DNA of 64,000 bases from Halomonas lysinitropha. Lineage in GTDB: Bacteria; Pseudomonadota; Gammaproteobacteria; Pseudomonadales; Halomonadaceae. This document shows positions 16,915-23,778 of the stretch, one piece after another. The DNA lies in contig NZ_CABVOU010000039.1 of assembly GCF_902500215.1 (NCBI RefSeq), positions 434,001-498,000 on the forward strand, written 5' to 3'. A model generated the notes under the pieces. That model was not told the DNA's origin, ran no database searches, and saw only the letters and a list, made by a program, of their open reading frames with translations. A program made the position numbers and the translations under genes. Positions within the stretch are counted from its first letter, which is position 1. Each line of letters starts with the position of its first letter.

Positions 16915-16943
16915 AAAAAGGCCGGGTAGTACCGGCCTTTTTT
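16915..16943. terminator. Bidirectional intrinsic terminator between pilA and the pglL-like gene
   Basis: An 11-bp stem (AAAAAGGCCGG / CCGGCCTTTTT) with a 6-base loop, an A-run on one side and a T-run on the other. It should stop transcripts from both convergent genes. Confidence 0.9.
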
Positions 16944-16958
16944 GCGCCTATAGCAAAC

Positions 16959-18695
16959 TCATCTACTAATATCCGACAAGCCGGGTGGCATCATTTCTAC
17001 TGTGTCGCTAGGTGGTTTCTTTTCGTACATGGCCTGGAAGCTGGGATAGAGCCATTCCGCCTCGGCTTCTACTCGTTCAATTGCATCAGCATCACCCAGG
17101 GCGCGGTAGGCCAGGCGCAGGTTATAGTAGAGTTCCGGCCGCGGGATCAGTGCCTTCCGCTCCTCCGCCCATTGGGCATACTCTACTATGGGACCGTCGA
17201 ATCCTATGGCTGCCGCCGCGTCGACCTGACGCGACATCTGGATAAATTCTAGCTGCCGGTACATGCCGAACGGATTGATGATCGCCGCGAGGGGCTCGGG
17301 CTTGCTGGTGATGCCGTAGACATGATCCGCCACCTTGAAGAGGGTGTGCAGATGGGTGGCGAAGAACAGCAGCAGCAGCGGCGTGGCGAGAAAGGCACCG
17401 ATGCGGATGCTGAAGGTATAGCGGAAATCACGTTCCCGGAAGGTCTCGGTGCGCGAGACGACGAAGCCCAGCAGCAGGAGGAAGGCCAGGAAATGCGCGA
17501 TGGAGTGGTAGAAGGGCAGTTCGGTCATGCTGTGCAGCAGCAGCGGCAGGGGCAGACAGACCAGCAGCAGCCGTTCGGCCCCCAGGCCGCTGGTGAGGAT
17601 GCGCCAGGCCACGTAGCCCCCCAGGCCGAGCATCGCCAGCACCGGCAAGAGCCCGCCCTCGATGCCCCACTGCAGCAGCTCGTTGTGGGGATGGGCCATA
17701 TTGGTGGTGATCACCAGATCCACCGCCGGGTCGGCGGCCCGCGCCTCGGCGAGGCTGTGGATGAAGTCGTGCTGGAAGCGCCCGTAGCCCCACCCGGTGA
17801 AGGGTTTCTGCAGGATCATGTCGATGCCGTGGGCATAGATGCCCAGGCGAATGCCGGGGGTCCCCAGCGAGGTGCCGGAACGCGCCACGTCCTCTGCCTC
17901 GATAGTCATCCAGCCGATCGCCGCGAGGAGACAGCCGGCGGCCAGCAGCCCCCCCCAGAGCAGGAAGTGTCGCCGCGAGGTCAGTAAGAGATACGCCAGC
18001 AGCAGCGGAACGACGATCACGAAGGCCAGCCAGCCGGTTCGCGAATAGGTCAGCAGCACGGCGAGCGGAATGAACAGCGGGGCCAGGCCGGTGATGGCCA
18101 GGCCGGGCCAGCCGCGCGCCTCGCGCATCAGCCAGACGGACACCGCCAGGCCGGTGACCAGGAAGCTGGCCAGCGGGTTGGGCTGCTGGAAGATACCGAA
18201 GGGCCTGCCGTACTCCGGGTCATAGTTGATCCAGAGCCCAGGCCCGAGGAAATAGTACTGGCCAAGGGCGTAGGCGGTTTCCAGCAGGGCGCCGGCGAGT
18301 ATCGCCATGCCGATCCACCACCAGTCGCGGCGGGTCAAGCCGGGCTGCGCCAGCCCCAGCAGCAGGAGGGCCCCGGCGGTGACCGTCAGCATCCTTGGCA
18401 GCGCCATCAGCGAGGCCTCGTTCCAGCTCCAGGCGAAGGGCAGCCAGAACGCCAGCAACAAGAGCCCCAGCCCCTGGTGGAAGGGGCTGTAGCGGATCAC
18501 CCCGTGCGCCGCCGGCCAGAGGGCGATCGCCGTCATCAGCACGAAGCCCATCCATACCGTGGCATTGAAGGGCATCTGCAACCCCGACCCGCCGATATTG
18601 GGAAAGCTCAAGTGCAGGAGCACCACGAAGGTAAAGAGCGCCATGCCGATCAGCCAGGCGATCAGGCGGCGGTTGGGGGCGGAAGCGGTATCCAT
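16959..18695 (-). CDS. PglL-like protein O-oligosaccharyltransferase (Wzy_C / O-antigen ligase family)
   Basis: A 578-residue membrane protein with about 12 hydrophobic helices and a large periplasmic loop containing AHPHNELLQWGIEGGLLP, the conserved motif of Wzy_C ligases with an essential histidine. A soluble C-terminal region (~480-578) follows. PglL and TfpO members move a lipid-linked glycan onto serine or threonine of pilins. The position convergent with pilA supports pilin glycosylation rather than LPS ligation. The ATG chosen precedes the first helix by a short cytoplasmic tail; the longer frame upstream is low-complexity and unlikely. Confidence 0.8.
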   Translation of the reverse strand: MDTASAPNRRLIAWLIGMALFTFVVLLHLSFPNIGGSGLQMPFNATVWMGFVLMTAIALWPAAHGVIRYSPFHQGLGLLLLAFWLPFAWSWNEASLMALPRMLTVTAGALLLLGLAQPGLTRRDWWWIGMAILAGALLETAYALGQYYFLGPGLWINYDPEYGRPFGIFQQPNPLASFLVTGLAVSVWLMREARGWPGLAITGLAPLFIPLAVLLTYSRTGWLAFVIVVPLLLAYLLLTSRRHFLLWGGLLAAGCLLAAIGWMTIEAEDVARSGTSLGTPGIRLGIYAHGIDMILQKPFTGWGYGRFQHDFIHSLAEARAADPAVDLVITTNMAHPHNELLQWGIEGGLLPVLAMLGLGGYVAWRILTSGLGAERLLLVCLPLPLLLHSMTELPFYHSIAHFLAFLLLLGFVVSRTETFRERDFRYTFSIRIGAFLATPLLLLFFATHLHTLFKVADHVYGITSKPEPLAAIINPFGMYRQLEFIQMSRQVDAAAAIGFDGPIVEYAQWAEERKALIPRPELYYNLRLAYRALGDADAIERVEAEAEWLYPSFQAMYEKKPPSDTVEMMPPGLSDISR

Positions 18696-18909
18696 GCGGG
18701 CGTCCCTGCGATCGAGAAATGGCGTTTCAGAATGTAACAGCCGCCGCCACCGGGGAACAGGGCCACGCAAGGGCTGAGCGGGCGGTGCAAGCCATCGTTC
18801 CGCGCATTCAGCCCCTCGGAAGCTGGCATACATCGGACATGGAGGCGGCGCGTGCAGGGTGCGGACCCGGATAGGTGCCTCTGTCGTGCTTTCGGTTTTC
18901 TATAAATGT

Positions 18910-18945
18910 TGCACTGCACCAAAAGCCCTGTTAGGGTGCATTGCA
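18910..18945 (+). promoter_or_regulatory. Inverted repeat in the phasin promoter region
   Basis: TGCACTGCACC and GGTGCATTGCA form a 10-of-11 inverted repeat 14 bases apart, just after a TATAAA -10-like element (18901-18906) and about 50 bases before the phasin start. Such TGCA-rich dyads resemble sites of PhaR, the phasin repressor. The 300-base gap between the divergent pglL-like and phasin genes holds no other feature I can identify. Confidence 0.45.
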
Positions 18946-18995
18946 TCAGAGCGGGAATCTCCCGTTCCATGTCATCCAGAACCAGGAGGTTCATC

Positions 18996-19430
18996 ATGAC
19001 CAACGCATTCGCCTTTGATCCCAAGCAGTTTGACACCGCGCAGCTCGAGTCCATGTTCTTCGCTCCGGCACGCGCCTTCGCTTCTCTCTCGGTCGATTAC
19101 ACCGAGAAGCTGGTCAACGCCCAGCTCGAGGCCACCAAGGCCTATTCCGACACCGGCCTGGCGCAGCTGCGCAGCCTGATGGAAGTCAAGGACGCGGAAG
19201 GCCTCAAGAGCTACATGGAAGGCCAGCAGAAGGTCGCCACCGAGCTGACCGAGCGCCTGAAGGGCGATGCCGAGAAGGTCGTGGCCCTGCAGCAGGAGTT
19301 CGCCGAGGAGAGCCAGAAGCTGACCGAGAGCAGCGTCAAGCAGGCTCAGGAAAGCGTTCAGGAATCCGCCAAGGAAACCACCGAGACCGCCACCAAGGCC
19401 GTCAAGGAAGCCGCTCCCAAGGCCAAGTAA
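18996..19430 (+). CDS. Phasin family protein (PHA granule-associated)
   Basis: A 144-residue, alanine- and glutamate-rich helical protein with the phasin opening (NAFAFDPKQFDTAQLESMFF) and a long amphipathic coiled region ending in a Lys/Ala-rich tail (KAVKEAAPKAK), typical of PhaP homologues. It coats polyhydroxyalkanoate granules. An ideal AGGAGGT ribosome site lies 5 bases before the ATG, fitting high expression. It is monocistronic, with tandem terminators behind it. No PHA synthase is in the window. Confidence 0.85.
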   Translation: MTNAFAFDPKQFDTAQLESMFFAPARAFASLSVDYTEKLVNAQLEATKAYSDTGLAQLRSLMEVKDAEGLKSYMEGQQKVATELTERLKGDAEKVVALQQEFAEESQKLTESSVKQAQESVQESAKETTETATKAVKEAAPKAK

Positions 19431-19453
19431 GCCGCAGGAAGCGCGCAAGCAAG

Positions 19454-19480
19454 CATCAGGCCCGCAGTGCGGGCCTGATG
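19454..19480 (+). terminator. Perfect hairpin after the phasin gene
   Basis: A 12-bp perfect stem (CATCAGGCCCGC / GCGGGCCTGATG) with a 3-base loop, 24 bases after the stop codon, the first of two tandem hairpins. Confidence 0.75.
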
Positions 19481-19488
19481 GCGCCAAC

Positions 19489-19523
19489 AAAGGGGCCGCC
19501 GATCATGGATCGGCGGCCCCTTT
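19489..19523 (+). terminator. Second, stronger terminator hairpin
   Basis: A 16-bp perfect stem (AAAGGGGCCGCCGATC and its complement) with a 3-base loop and a short T-run. It isolates the phasin transcript from the toxin-antitoxin genes downstream. Confidence 0.8.
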
Positions 19524-19592
19524 GTGTGGTGTGGGGGCTAATCGGGAAAAGCGCCCATTTCTATCATTTCCCTCGGTTGACATTACACTAGC

Positions 19593-19621
19593 TGGCTGTT
19601 GCGTACAAAAATACGTACAAT
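19593..19621 (+). promoter_or_regulatory. yefM-yoeB promoter/operator
   Basis: A TACAAT -10 element and a weak -35 (TGGCTG, 17 bases upstream) overlap repeated GTAC cores (GCGTACAAAAATACGTACAA). YefM proteins recognise palindromes with a TGTACA core, so this is the likely autoregulatory site. Confidence 0.5.
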
Positions 19622-19646
19622 GTGATTCTAGACTGAGGAGTAACGC

Positions 19647-19901
19647 ATGGACACCGTGACCTACAGCCATTTTCGCAGCCATCTGGCCAAGGTACTGGAT
19701 CGGGTCAATGACGATCACGTCCCGGTGCTGATCACGCGCCAGAACGGCAAGCCCGCTATCGTCATGTCAGTTGAGGACTTCAAGTCCTACGAGGAGACTG
19801 CCTACCTGATGGCCAGCCCGCTTAATGCGCAGCGACTGAATGAGGCGATTGCCGAGGTGGAGCGGGGTGAAGCGTCGGCTCACGATCTGATCGAGTCATG
19901 A
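19647..19901 (+). CDS. yefM: YefM-type antitoxin (Phd/YefM family)
   Basis: An 84-residue antitoxin beginning MDTVTYSHFRSHLAKVLDRV with LITRQNGKPAIVMSVEDFKS, the standard Phd/YefM dimerisation and DNA-binding region. The C-terminal acidic helix binds the toxin. A GAGGAG ribosome site precedes it. It represses its own operon with YoeB and neutralises the toxin. The toxin gene overlaps its stop by four bases (ATGA). Confidence 0.95.
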   Translation: MDTVTYSHFRSHLAKVLDRVNDDHVPVLITRQNGKPAIVMSVEDFKSYEETAYLMASPLNAQRLNEAIAEVERGEASAHDLIES

Positions 19902-20152
19902 TGCTGACCTGGGCCAGCCAGGCCTGGCAGGATTATCTCTACTGGCAATCTCGTGACAAGAAGACGCTCAAGCGCATCAATACCCTGATCAAGGATATCC
20001 AGCGCCAGCCCTTCCAGGGGCTGGGAGACCCCGAACCCTTGCGGCACCAATGGTCAGGTTACTGGTCACGGCGCATCGACCGGGAACATCGCCTCGTCTA
20101 CAAGGTCACCGACAACGCTGTTGTCATCGTCCAGTGTCGGTACCATTACTGA
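19898..20152 (+). CDS. yoeB: YoeB-type mRNA interferase toxin
   Basis: An 84-residue RelE-superfamily toxin with WQSRDKKTLKRINTLIKDI, the segment GLGDPEPLRHQWSGYWSRRI, and the conserved C-terminal CRYHY that ends with the catalytic His and Tyr. YoeB cleaves mRNA in the ribosomal A site. All catalytic positions (E, R, H, Y) appear intact, so the module should be functional. Confidence 0.95.
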   Translation: MMLTWASQAWQDYLYWQSRDKKTLKRINTLIKDIQRQPFQGLGDPEPLRHQWSGYWSRRIDREHRLVYKVTDNAVVIVQCRYHY

Positions 20153-20199
20153 TCCTGATCGGGGCCAGTCCCGCCTTTCCTGCCTACCCTCATTCAACT

Positions 20200-20213
20200 A
20201 GCGGCCGGCCGCT
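20200..20213. repeat. AGCGGCC palindrome, copy 1 (YoeB 3' region)
   Basis: AGCGGCCGGCCGCT, a perfect palindrome followed by GGCGTTTTT. It can serve as a terminator hairpin for yefM-yoeB. Two relatives lie at 20979-20992 and 21562-21587. Confidence 0.7.
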
Positions 20214-20247
20214 GGCGTTTTTGCGGCCCCATCCCTGTTGAGTGGCA

Positions 20248-20538
20248 TCAGGAGGCCAGTTGTCTTACCTCGGGTTGTGCGCTGTGCTCGGCCTGCCAGA
20301 GGTCGTAGGCGGTCTGCATCGCGAGCCAATGCCGCGCGTTGCCGGCACCGGCACGTTCGAGGCGCACGGCCAGATCGGGTGAAATGGCGGCATGCCCATG
20401 CACGACCCGGGACAGGGCGACCCGAGACATGCCGAGGCGTCGAGCCGTCTCGGCGACTGAAATCCCCAACGCTTCAATGACATCCTCGCGCAGCATTTCG
20501 CCTGGATGCGGCGGATTGTGCATTCCTGTGGTTCTCAT
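20248..20538 (-). CDS. higA: HigA-type antitoxin (XRE family), without an intact toxin partner
   Basis: A 96-residue helix-turn-helix protein with the HigA opening MRTTGMHNPPHPGEMLREDV and the DNA-binding segment SVAETARRLGMSRVALSRVV. HigA normally follows HigB in an operon and represses it. Here the upstream position on the same strand holds only a decayed higB. I chose the second ATG because a purine-rich ribosome site precedes it and because it matches the family start. It may persist as a solitary repressor. Confidence 0.88.
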   Translation of the reverse strand: MRTTGMHNPPHPGEMLREDVIEALGISVAETARRLGMSRVALSRVVHGHAAISPDLAVRLERAGAGNARHWLAMQTAYDLWQAEHSAQPEVRQLAS

Positions 20539-20607
20539 GGCCTTTTTCTCCATTCAGAAATTGACACGGTAACGATTCGGTACGCCAGGAACCTTCTTGA
20601 CGCTTCA

Positions 20608-20742
20608 TCAGTGATAGTCCAGATAATCAACCAACTCGACATCCTCTCCGGCGAACCTGATCGTGAGGATCACCGCGCCTCGTCTCTTGTGGCCGGTCAA
20701 GAATGCCTGGAATGTATCGCTAAGAGATACACAATTCAATGG
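20608..20742 (-). pseudogene. Decayed HigB-type toxin gene
   Basis: Read on the minus strand, the 44 codons before the stop give LTGHKRRGAVILTIRFAGED then VELVDYLDYH, which matches the C terminus of HigB toxins. However, the WSVxVNGNWR segment that should precede RFxGED is missing, there is no start codon, and an in-frame TAG closes the frame upstream. It lies 69 bases upstream of higA, exactly where higB should be. The toxin has therefore been lost by deletion while the antitoxin remains. Confidence 0.65.
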
Positions 20743-20814
20743 CTAATCGGGTTGATGGGGGGCAGACTCCCATTTCCCGCCTAGCCTGAACCAGAATCAC
20801 CCAGCTGCAGGGCA

Positions 20815-20966
20815 ATCGCAGTTAGCCGCAGCGAGAGGCGCCGGGGACAGGTCGAAGGGGAGGTCCCACGCCAGGGATGGCGTCGGTAGCGCCCAGGGAG
20901 GGGTTCACAGCGCCTCCCCGCAGAACTGTCGCCGGAACAGCCTCGAGCATTACTTCCATCTGCGAT
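20815..20966. repeat. 152-bp dispersed element, copy 1
   Basis: The element is bounded by inverted ends ATCGCAG and CTGCGAT, and its core includes GGCGCCGGGGACAGGTCGAA and CAGGGAGGGGTTCACAGCGC. It is about 90% identical to the element at 22979-23130, with the same length, and related to 43511-43630. It contains a hairpin ACGCCA-GGGA-TGGCGT (20868-20883). No coding potential is evident. Confidence 0.85.
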
Positions 20967-20976
20967 AACCCTGCAC

Positions 20977-20994
20977 CCAGCGGCCGGCCGCTGG
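20977..20994. repeat. AGCGGCC palindrome, copy 2
   Basis: CCAGCGGCCGGCCGCTGG, an 18-bp perfect palindrome followed by CGTTTT, directly upstream of the promoter region of the RHH-RelE module. Confidence 0.7.
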
Positions 20995-21012
20995 CGTTTT
21001 CTGTCAAGCTGC

Positions 21013-21033
21013 GATACATTGATCGCATGTATC
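21013..21033 (+). promoter_or_regulatory. Operator dyad of the RHH-RelE module
   Basis: GATACA and TGTATC arms lie 9 bases apart, ending 16 bases before the antitoxin ATG. Ribbon-helix-helix antitoxins bind such short dyads to autoregulate. Confidence 0.55.
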
Positions 21034-21049
21034 ATAAGAGGTGCCCATC

Positions 21050-21271
21050 ATGCCTATCAGTCTCCGCCTGGATCCCGATATCGAGGCACGCCTGGCTCAT
21101 CTGTCCCGGGCGACAGGGCGTTCCAAGACGTTTTACCTGCGTAAGCTGATCGAGGAGCACCTCGACGAGCTGGAAGATGCCTATCTGGCCGAGCATGCAC
21201 TGGAGCAGCTTCGCCAGGGCCGGGATCGCGTCATGACCTCCGAGGCGTTCTGGCGTGACCTGGAAGGTTGA
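21050..21271 (+). CDS. Ribbon-helix-helix antitoxin (RelB/CopG-like)
   Basis: A 73-residue protein beginning MPISLRLDPDIEARLAHLSR, the ribbon-helix-helix fold, with ATGRSKTFYLRKLIEEHL completing the DNA-binding dimer. The C-terminal half (MTSEAFWRDLEG end) is the toxin-neutralising part. A GTG three codons upstream is also possible. The toxin gene overlaps its end by 17 bases. Confidence 0.88.
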   Translation: MPISLRLDPDIEARLAHLSRATGRSKTFYLRKLIEEHLDELEDAYLAEHALEQLRQGRDRVMTSEAFWRDLEG

Positions 21272-21524
21272 GTATCTGGCCTCGGCGGCAAAGAGTTTCA
21301 AGAAGATCGACCCTCAGCACCGTCGGCGCATTCGTGCCTATCTGGAAGAGCGGGTAGTGTCCTTGGATCATCCGCGCCAGCTGGGCAAACCCTTGAGAGG
21401 CGAGTTGACGGAGTTCTGGCGCTACCGCGTGGGAGATTACCGCATCATCTGCCAGATTCAGGATGACAGACTGGTTGTACTGGTGGTCCGGGCAGCCCAC
21501 CGCAAGGATGTCTATGAGGGCTAG
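21255..21524 (+). CDS. RelE/ParE-family toxin
   Basis: An 89-residue RelE-superfamily toxin starting with GTG (VTWKVEYLASAAKSFKKIDP), with the LGKPLRGELTEFWRYRVGDY segment and the RIICQIQDDRLVVLVVRAAHR strand containing basic residues expected in RelE mRNA interferases. It forms a type II module with the RHH antitoxin. It appears intact. Confidence 0.9.
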   Translation: MTWKVEYLASAAKSFKKIDPQHRRRIRAYLEERVVSLDHPRQLGKPLRGELTEFWRYRVGDYRIICQIQDDRLVVLVVRAAHRKDVYEG

Positions 21525-21561
21525 CCGGACGCCACCCTTTCCCTCCTGATCTGAACCACCC

Positions 21562-21587
21562 AGCGGCCGGCAGCGATGCCGGCCGCT
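21562..21587. repeat. AGCGGCC palindrome, copy 3 (RelE 3' region)
   Basis: Arms AGCGGCCGGC and GCCGGCCGCT with an AGCGAT loop, 37 bases after the relE stop. It looks like the same hairpin as copies 1 and 2 with six inserted bases, and may act as a terminator. Confidence 0.7.
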
Positions 21588-21702
21588 GGCGTAATGGCGC
21601 GCCAGCCTTGAGTAGCGACGCGATGGCGGTATCGTGGGACCCTCATCACGGTTTTAGTTTTGGTTCATCGCAATTCGCCGTGAAAACCATGGGAGTATCG
21701 TG

Positions 21703-21732
21703 TAGGCCGGATAAGCCGAAGGCGCATCCGGC
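21703..21732. repeat. GCCGGAT-type REP-like hairpin
   Basis: GCCGGAT and ATCCGGC arms enclose AAGCCGAAGGCGC. This form resembles enterobacterial REPs more than the GTAG family elsewhere in the window. The surrounding gap 21588-21820 shows no gene. Confidence 0.6.
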
Positions 21733-21820
21733 GCAGCGGAGGCCCTACTCCACGCCCGGTGCGCTGGCGCTTACCGAGCCGACGAGGATTGTGTGGCCAG
21801 CCGGTGTCGTGCGAAGAACC

Positions 21821-21958
21821 TTAAATATAGAAGCGCGGCAGGCGTGCCTCGGGACGACGCCCAGTGGTAAGCAGGCGTTCGCGGCGGCGACGCGCTGAGC
21901 GAAGCGGACGCGCGGGGAGGGGATGGTCCCATATGGTGGCGATCTGCTTGACGTTCAT
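21821..21958 (-). CDS. Hypothetical 45-residue arginine-rich small protein
   Basis: The frame begins MNVKQIATIWDHPLPARPLR and continues with a run SARRRRERLL to a stop after RFYI. A CGGAGA ribosome site lies 7-8 bases before the ATG, and an excellent promoter is placed about 50 bases upstream on the same strand. I do not recognise the family. It is very basic and lacks membrane segments. It could be a small regulatory or leader peptide, or a non-coding transcript that happens to contain an open frame. Confidence 0.4.
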   Translation of the reverse strand: MNVKQIATIWDHPLPARPLRSARRRRERLLTTGRRPEARLPRFYI

Positions 21959-22010
21959 GGTGAGTCTCCGGGGCTCTGGCGGCCCGTTGGTCGATGTGAA
22001 CAGATTTTCC

Positions 22011-22038
22011 ATTATACTCGAGGTCGGTCGTTTGTCTA
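22011..22038 (-). promoter_or_regulatory. Near-consensus sigma-70 promoter directed away from cysQ
   Basis: On the minus strand TAGACA (-35) is followed after 16 bases by TATAAT (-10), the best promoter match I see in the window. It drives transcription through the 45-codon small frame. Confidence 0.65.
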
Positions 22039-22101
22039 CGACTAAGGTCGAATAGGCCCGGCTGGCGGGAGTGCCGGGAAAGCGAAAGGGGGAGAGAGTG
22101 C

Positions 22102-22965
22102 ATGAGGCTGGACCACGACACCCTCGAGCGGCTGATCGCCGGGGTAGAGGCCGCCGGGCGCGAGGTGATGAGGATCTACCGCCGGGAATTCGCCGTCGAG
22201 CAAAAGACCGACGACAGCCCGCTCACCGAGGCCGACATGGCCGCCCACCATGCCCTGCTGGAGCTCCTCGAGGGCGAGACGCCGGATATCCCGGTGCTCT
22301 CGGAGGAATCGAGCGAGATTCCCTTCGCCACCCGTCGCGGCTGGTCGCGCTACTGGCTGGTCGACCCCCTGGACGGCACCCGCGAGTTCATCGCCGGCAA
22401 CGGCGAGTTCACCCTCAACCTGGCACTGGTCGAGGCCGGCGTTCCGGTGCTGGGTATCGTGCATGCGCCGGCGCTTAGCGAGGGAGGGGTGACCTGGCGC
22501 GGCCAGGTCGGGCAGGGTGCCTTCCGCCGTGAGGGGGCCGGCCAGGATCACCGCGAACGGCCTATCGGCGTGCGGGCACTGCCCGACCCCGACCGCGAGC
22601 CCTGGCGGGTCGTGGGCAGCCGCCGCAACGGTAGGCAGGCGTTCGAGACCTTCTGCCAGGCGCTGCCGGCCCATACCACGCAGTCGGTCGGCAGCTCGCT
22701 GAAGTTCTGCCAGATCGCCGAGGGCAAGGCCGATCTCTACCCGCGCCTGGCGCCCACCAGCGAGTGGGATACCGCCGCCGCCCAGGCCATCGTTGTCGCC
22801 GCCGGCGGCCAGGTGCTCGAAGCCGAAACGCTGGAGCCGCTGCGCTGCAACCAGGGCGAGAGCCTGCTCAATCCCGGCTTCATCGCCTGCGGGCAGCGCG
22901 ACGCCCGCTGGGAGAAGGCGCTGGCCAAGGCCCTGGCGGCCGATCCTGACGGCAGCGTTTCCTGA
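22102..22965 (+). CDS. cysQ: 3'(2'),5'-bisphosphate nucleotidase
   Basis: A 287-residue inositol-monophosphatase-fold enzyme with the lithium-sensitive phosphatase motifs: VLSEESS (metal-binding E), WLVDPLDGTREFI (D-DGT) and SEWDTAAAQAIVVAAGG. It converts adenosine 3',5'-bisphosphate (PAP) to AMP, removing the inhibitory by-product of sulfate assimilation. A GGGGGAGAG ribosome site precedes the ATG. It stands alone between the divergent promoter and a dispersed element. Confidence 0.95.
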   Translation: MRLDHDTLERLIAGVEAAGREVMRIYRREFAVEQKTDDSPLTEADMAAHHALLELLEGETPDIPVLSEESSEIPFATRRGWSRYWLVDPLDGTREFIAGNGEFTLNLALVEAGVPVLGIVHAPALSEGGVTWRGQVGQGAFRREGAGQDHRERPIGVRALPDPDREPWRVVGSRRNGRQAFETFCQALPAHTTQSVGSSLKFCQIAEGKADLYPRLAPTSEWDTAAAQAIVVAAGGQVLEAETLEPLRCNQGESLLNPGFIACGQRDARWEKALAKALAADPDGSVS

Positions 22966-22978
22966 AGGAAGTTGGGCA

Positions 22979-23130
22979 ATCGCAGTTAGCCGTAGCGAGA
23001 GGCGCCGGGGACAGGTCGAAGGGGAGGTCCTACGCCAGGGATGGCGTCGGTAGCGCCCAGGGAGGGGTTCACAGCGCCTCCCCGAAGGCCTGTCGTCGTA
23101 TAAGCCTCGAGCGTTACTTCCTACTGCGAT
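22979..23130. repeat. 152-bp dispersed element, copy 2
   Basis: It starts 13 bases after the cysQ stop and has the same length as copy 1, with 8-bp perfect inverted ends ATCGCAGT and ACTGCGAT. Internal hairpins are ACGCCA-GGGA-TGGCGT and GGGAGG-N11-CCTCCC. It may end the cysQ transcript. Confidence 0.88.
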
Positions 23131-23236
23131 AGCCCTTCCTGACGGAGGGCGACGCTTACGGCTCGGCGTTGCATCAATGATAGGCTGTAATGGTCCAAGG
23201 CGGACCAACGGCGAACGCGTTTGCGGGGAGACCTTG

Positions 23237-23698
23237 ATGATCGATTCGATACAGCGCTTCTTCAATGACTTCATGGTCACGGAGGCGGGGGGCAAGGCCG
23301 CCACGGCCCCCACCCTGGAGCTGGCTACGGCGGCACTGCTCTTCGAGGTGGCGCGTGCCGACTACCACCTCGATGACAGCGAAGTCGCCCTGCTGCGCGA
23401 CCAGTTACGGCGGCGCTTCGCCCTGGAGGAAACCGACCTCGACGAACTGCTTCGGCTGGCCCGGGAGGAGGCCGAGTCGGCGGTGGACCACTATCAGTTC
23501 GTCAGCCTGGTCAAGGAGCACTTCGACTATGCGCAGCGCTGCGAGCTGGTGCGCATGATGTGGTCGCTCTCCCTGGCCGATGGCGAACAGCACCATCTCG
23601 AGGAGCACCGCATCCGGCGCCTGGCCGAGTTGCTGCACGTCAGCCACTCGGACTTCATCCGCGCCAAGCTGCAGGTGCAGGAAGGCACGGCTGACTAA
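23237..23698 (+). CDS. TerB-like family protein
   Basis: A 153-residue, all-helical acidic protein. Two related halves contain ALLFEVARADYHLDDSEVAL and MMWSLSLADGEQHHLEEHRI, the paired acidic motifs of the TerB / DnaJ-associated tellurite-resistance-B family, which bind metal ions. Stand-alone members near cysQ are of unknown role. Its ATG is preceded by GGGGAG. No other ter genes are nearby, so tellurite resistance should not be assumed. Confidence 0.8.
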   Translation: MIDSIQRFFNDFMVTEAGGKAATAPTLELATAALLFEVARADYHLDDSEVALLRDQLRRRFALEETDLDELLRLAREEAESAVDHYQFVSLVKEHFDYAQRCELVRMMWSLSLADGEQHHLEEHRIRRLAELLHVSHSDFIRAKLQVQEGTAD

Positions 23699-23778
23699 CG
23701 TCATGCCGTGACTTTTCCTTCGTGTAGAGAAAGTGCATGCTCGGTATCCGTTCTCGAACCGCAGGCAAGGAGTCAGTG

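Noticed and set aside
23237..23698. Tellurite-resistance function for the TerB-like gene
   Set aside because: Other ter genes are absent, and stand-alone TerB-domain proteins have diverse or unknown roles.
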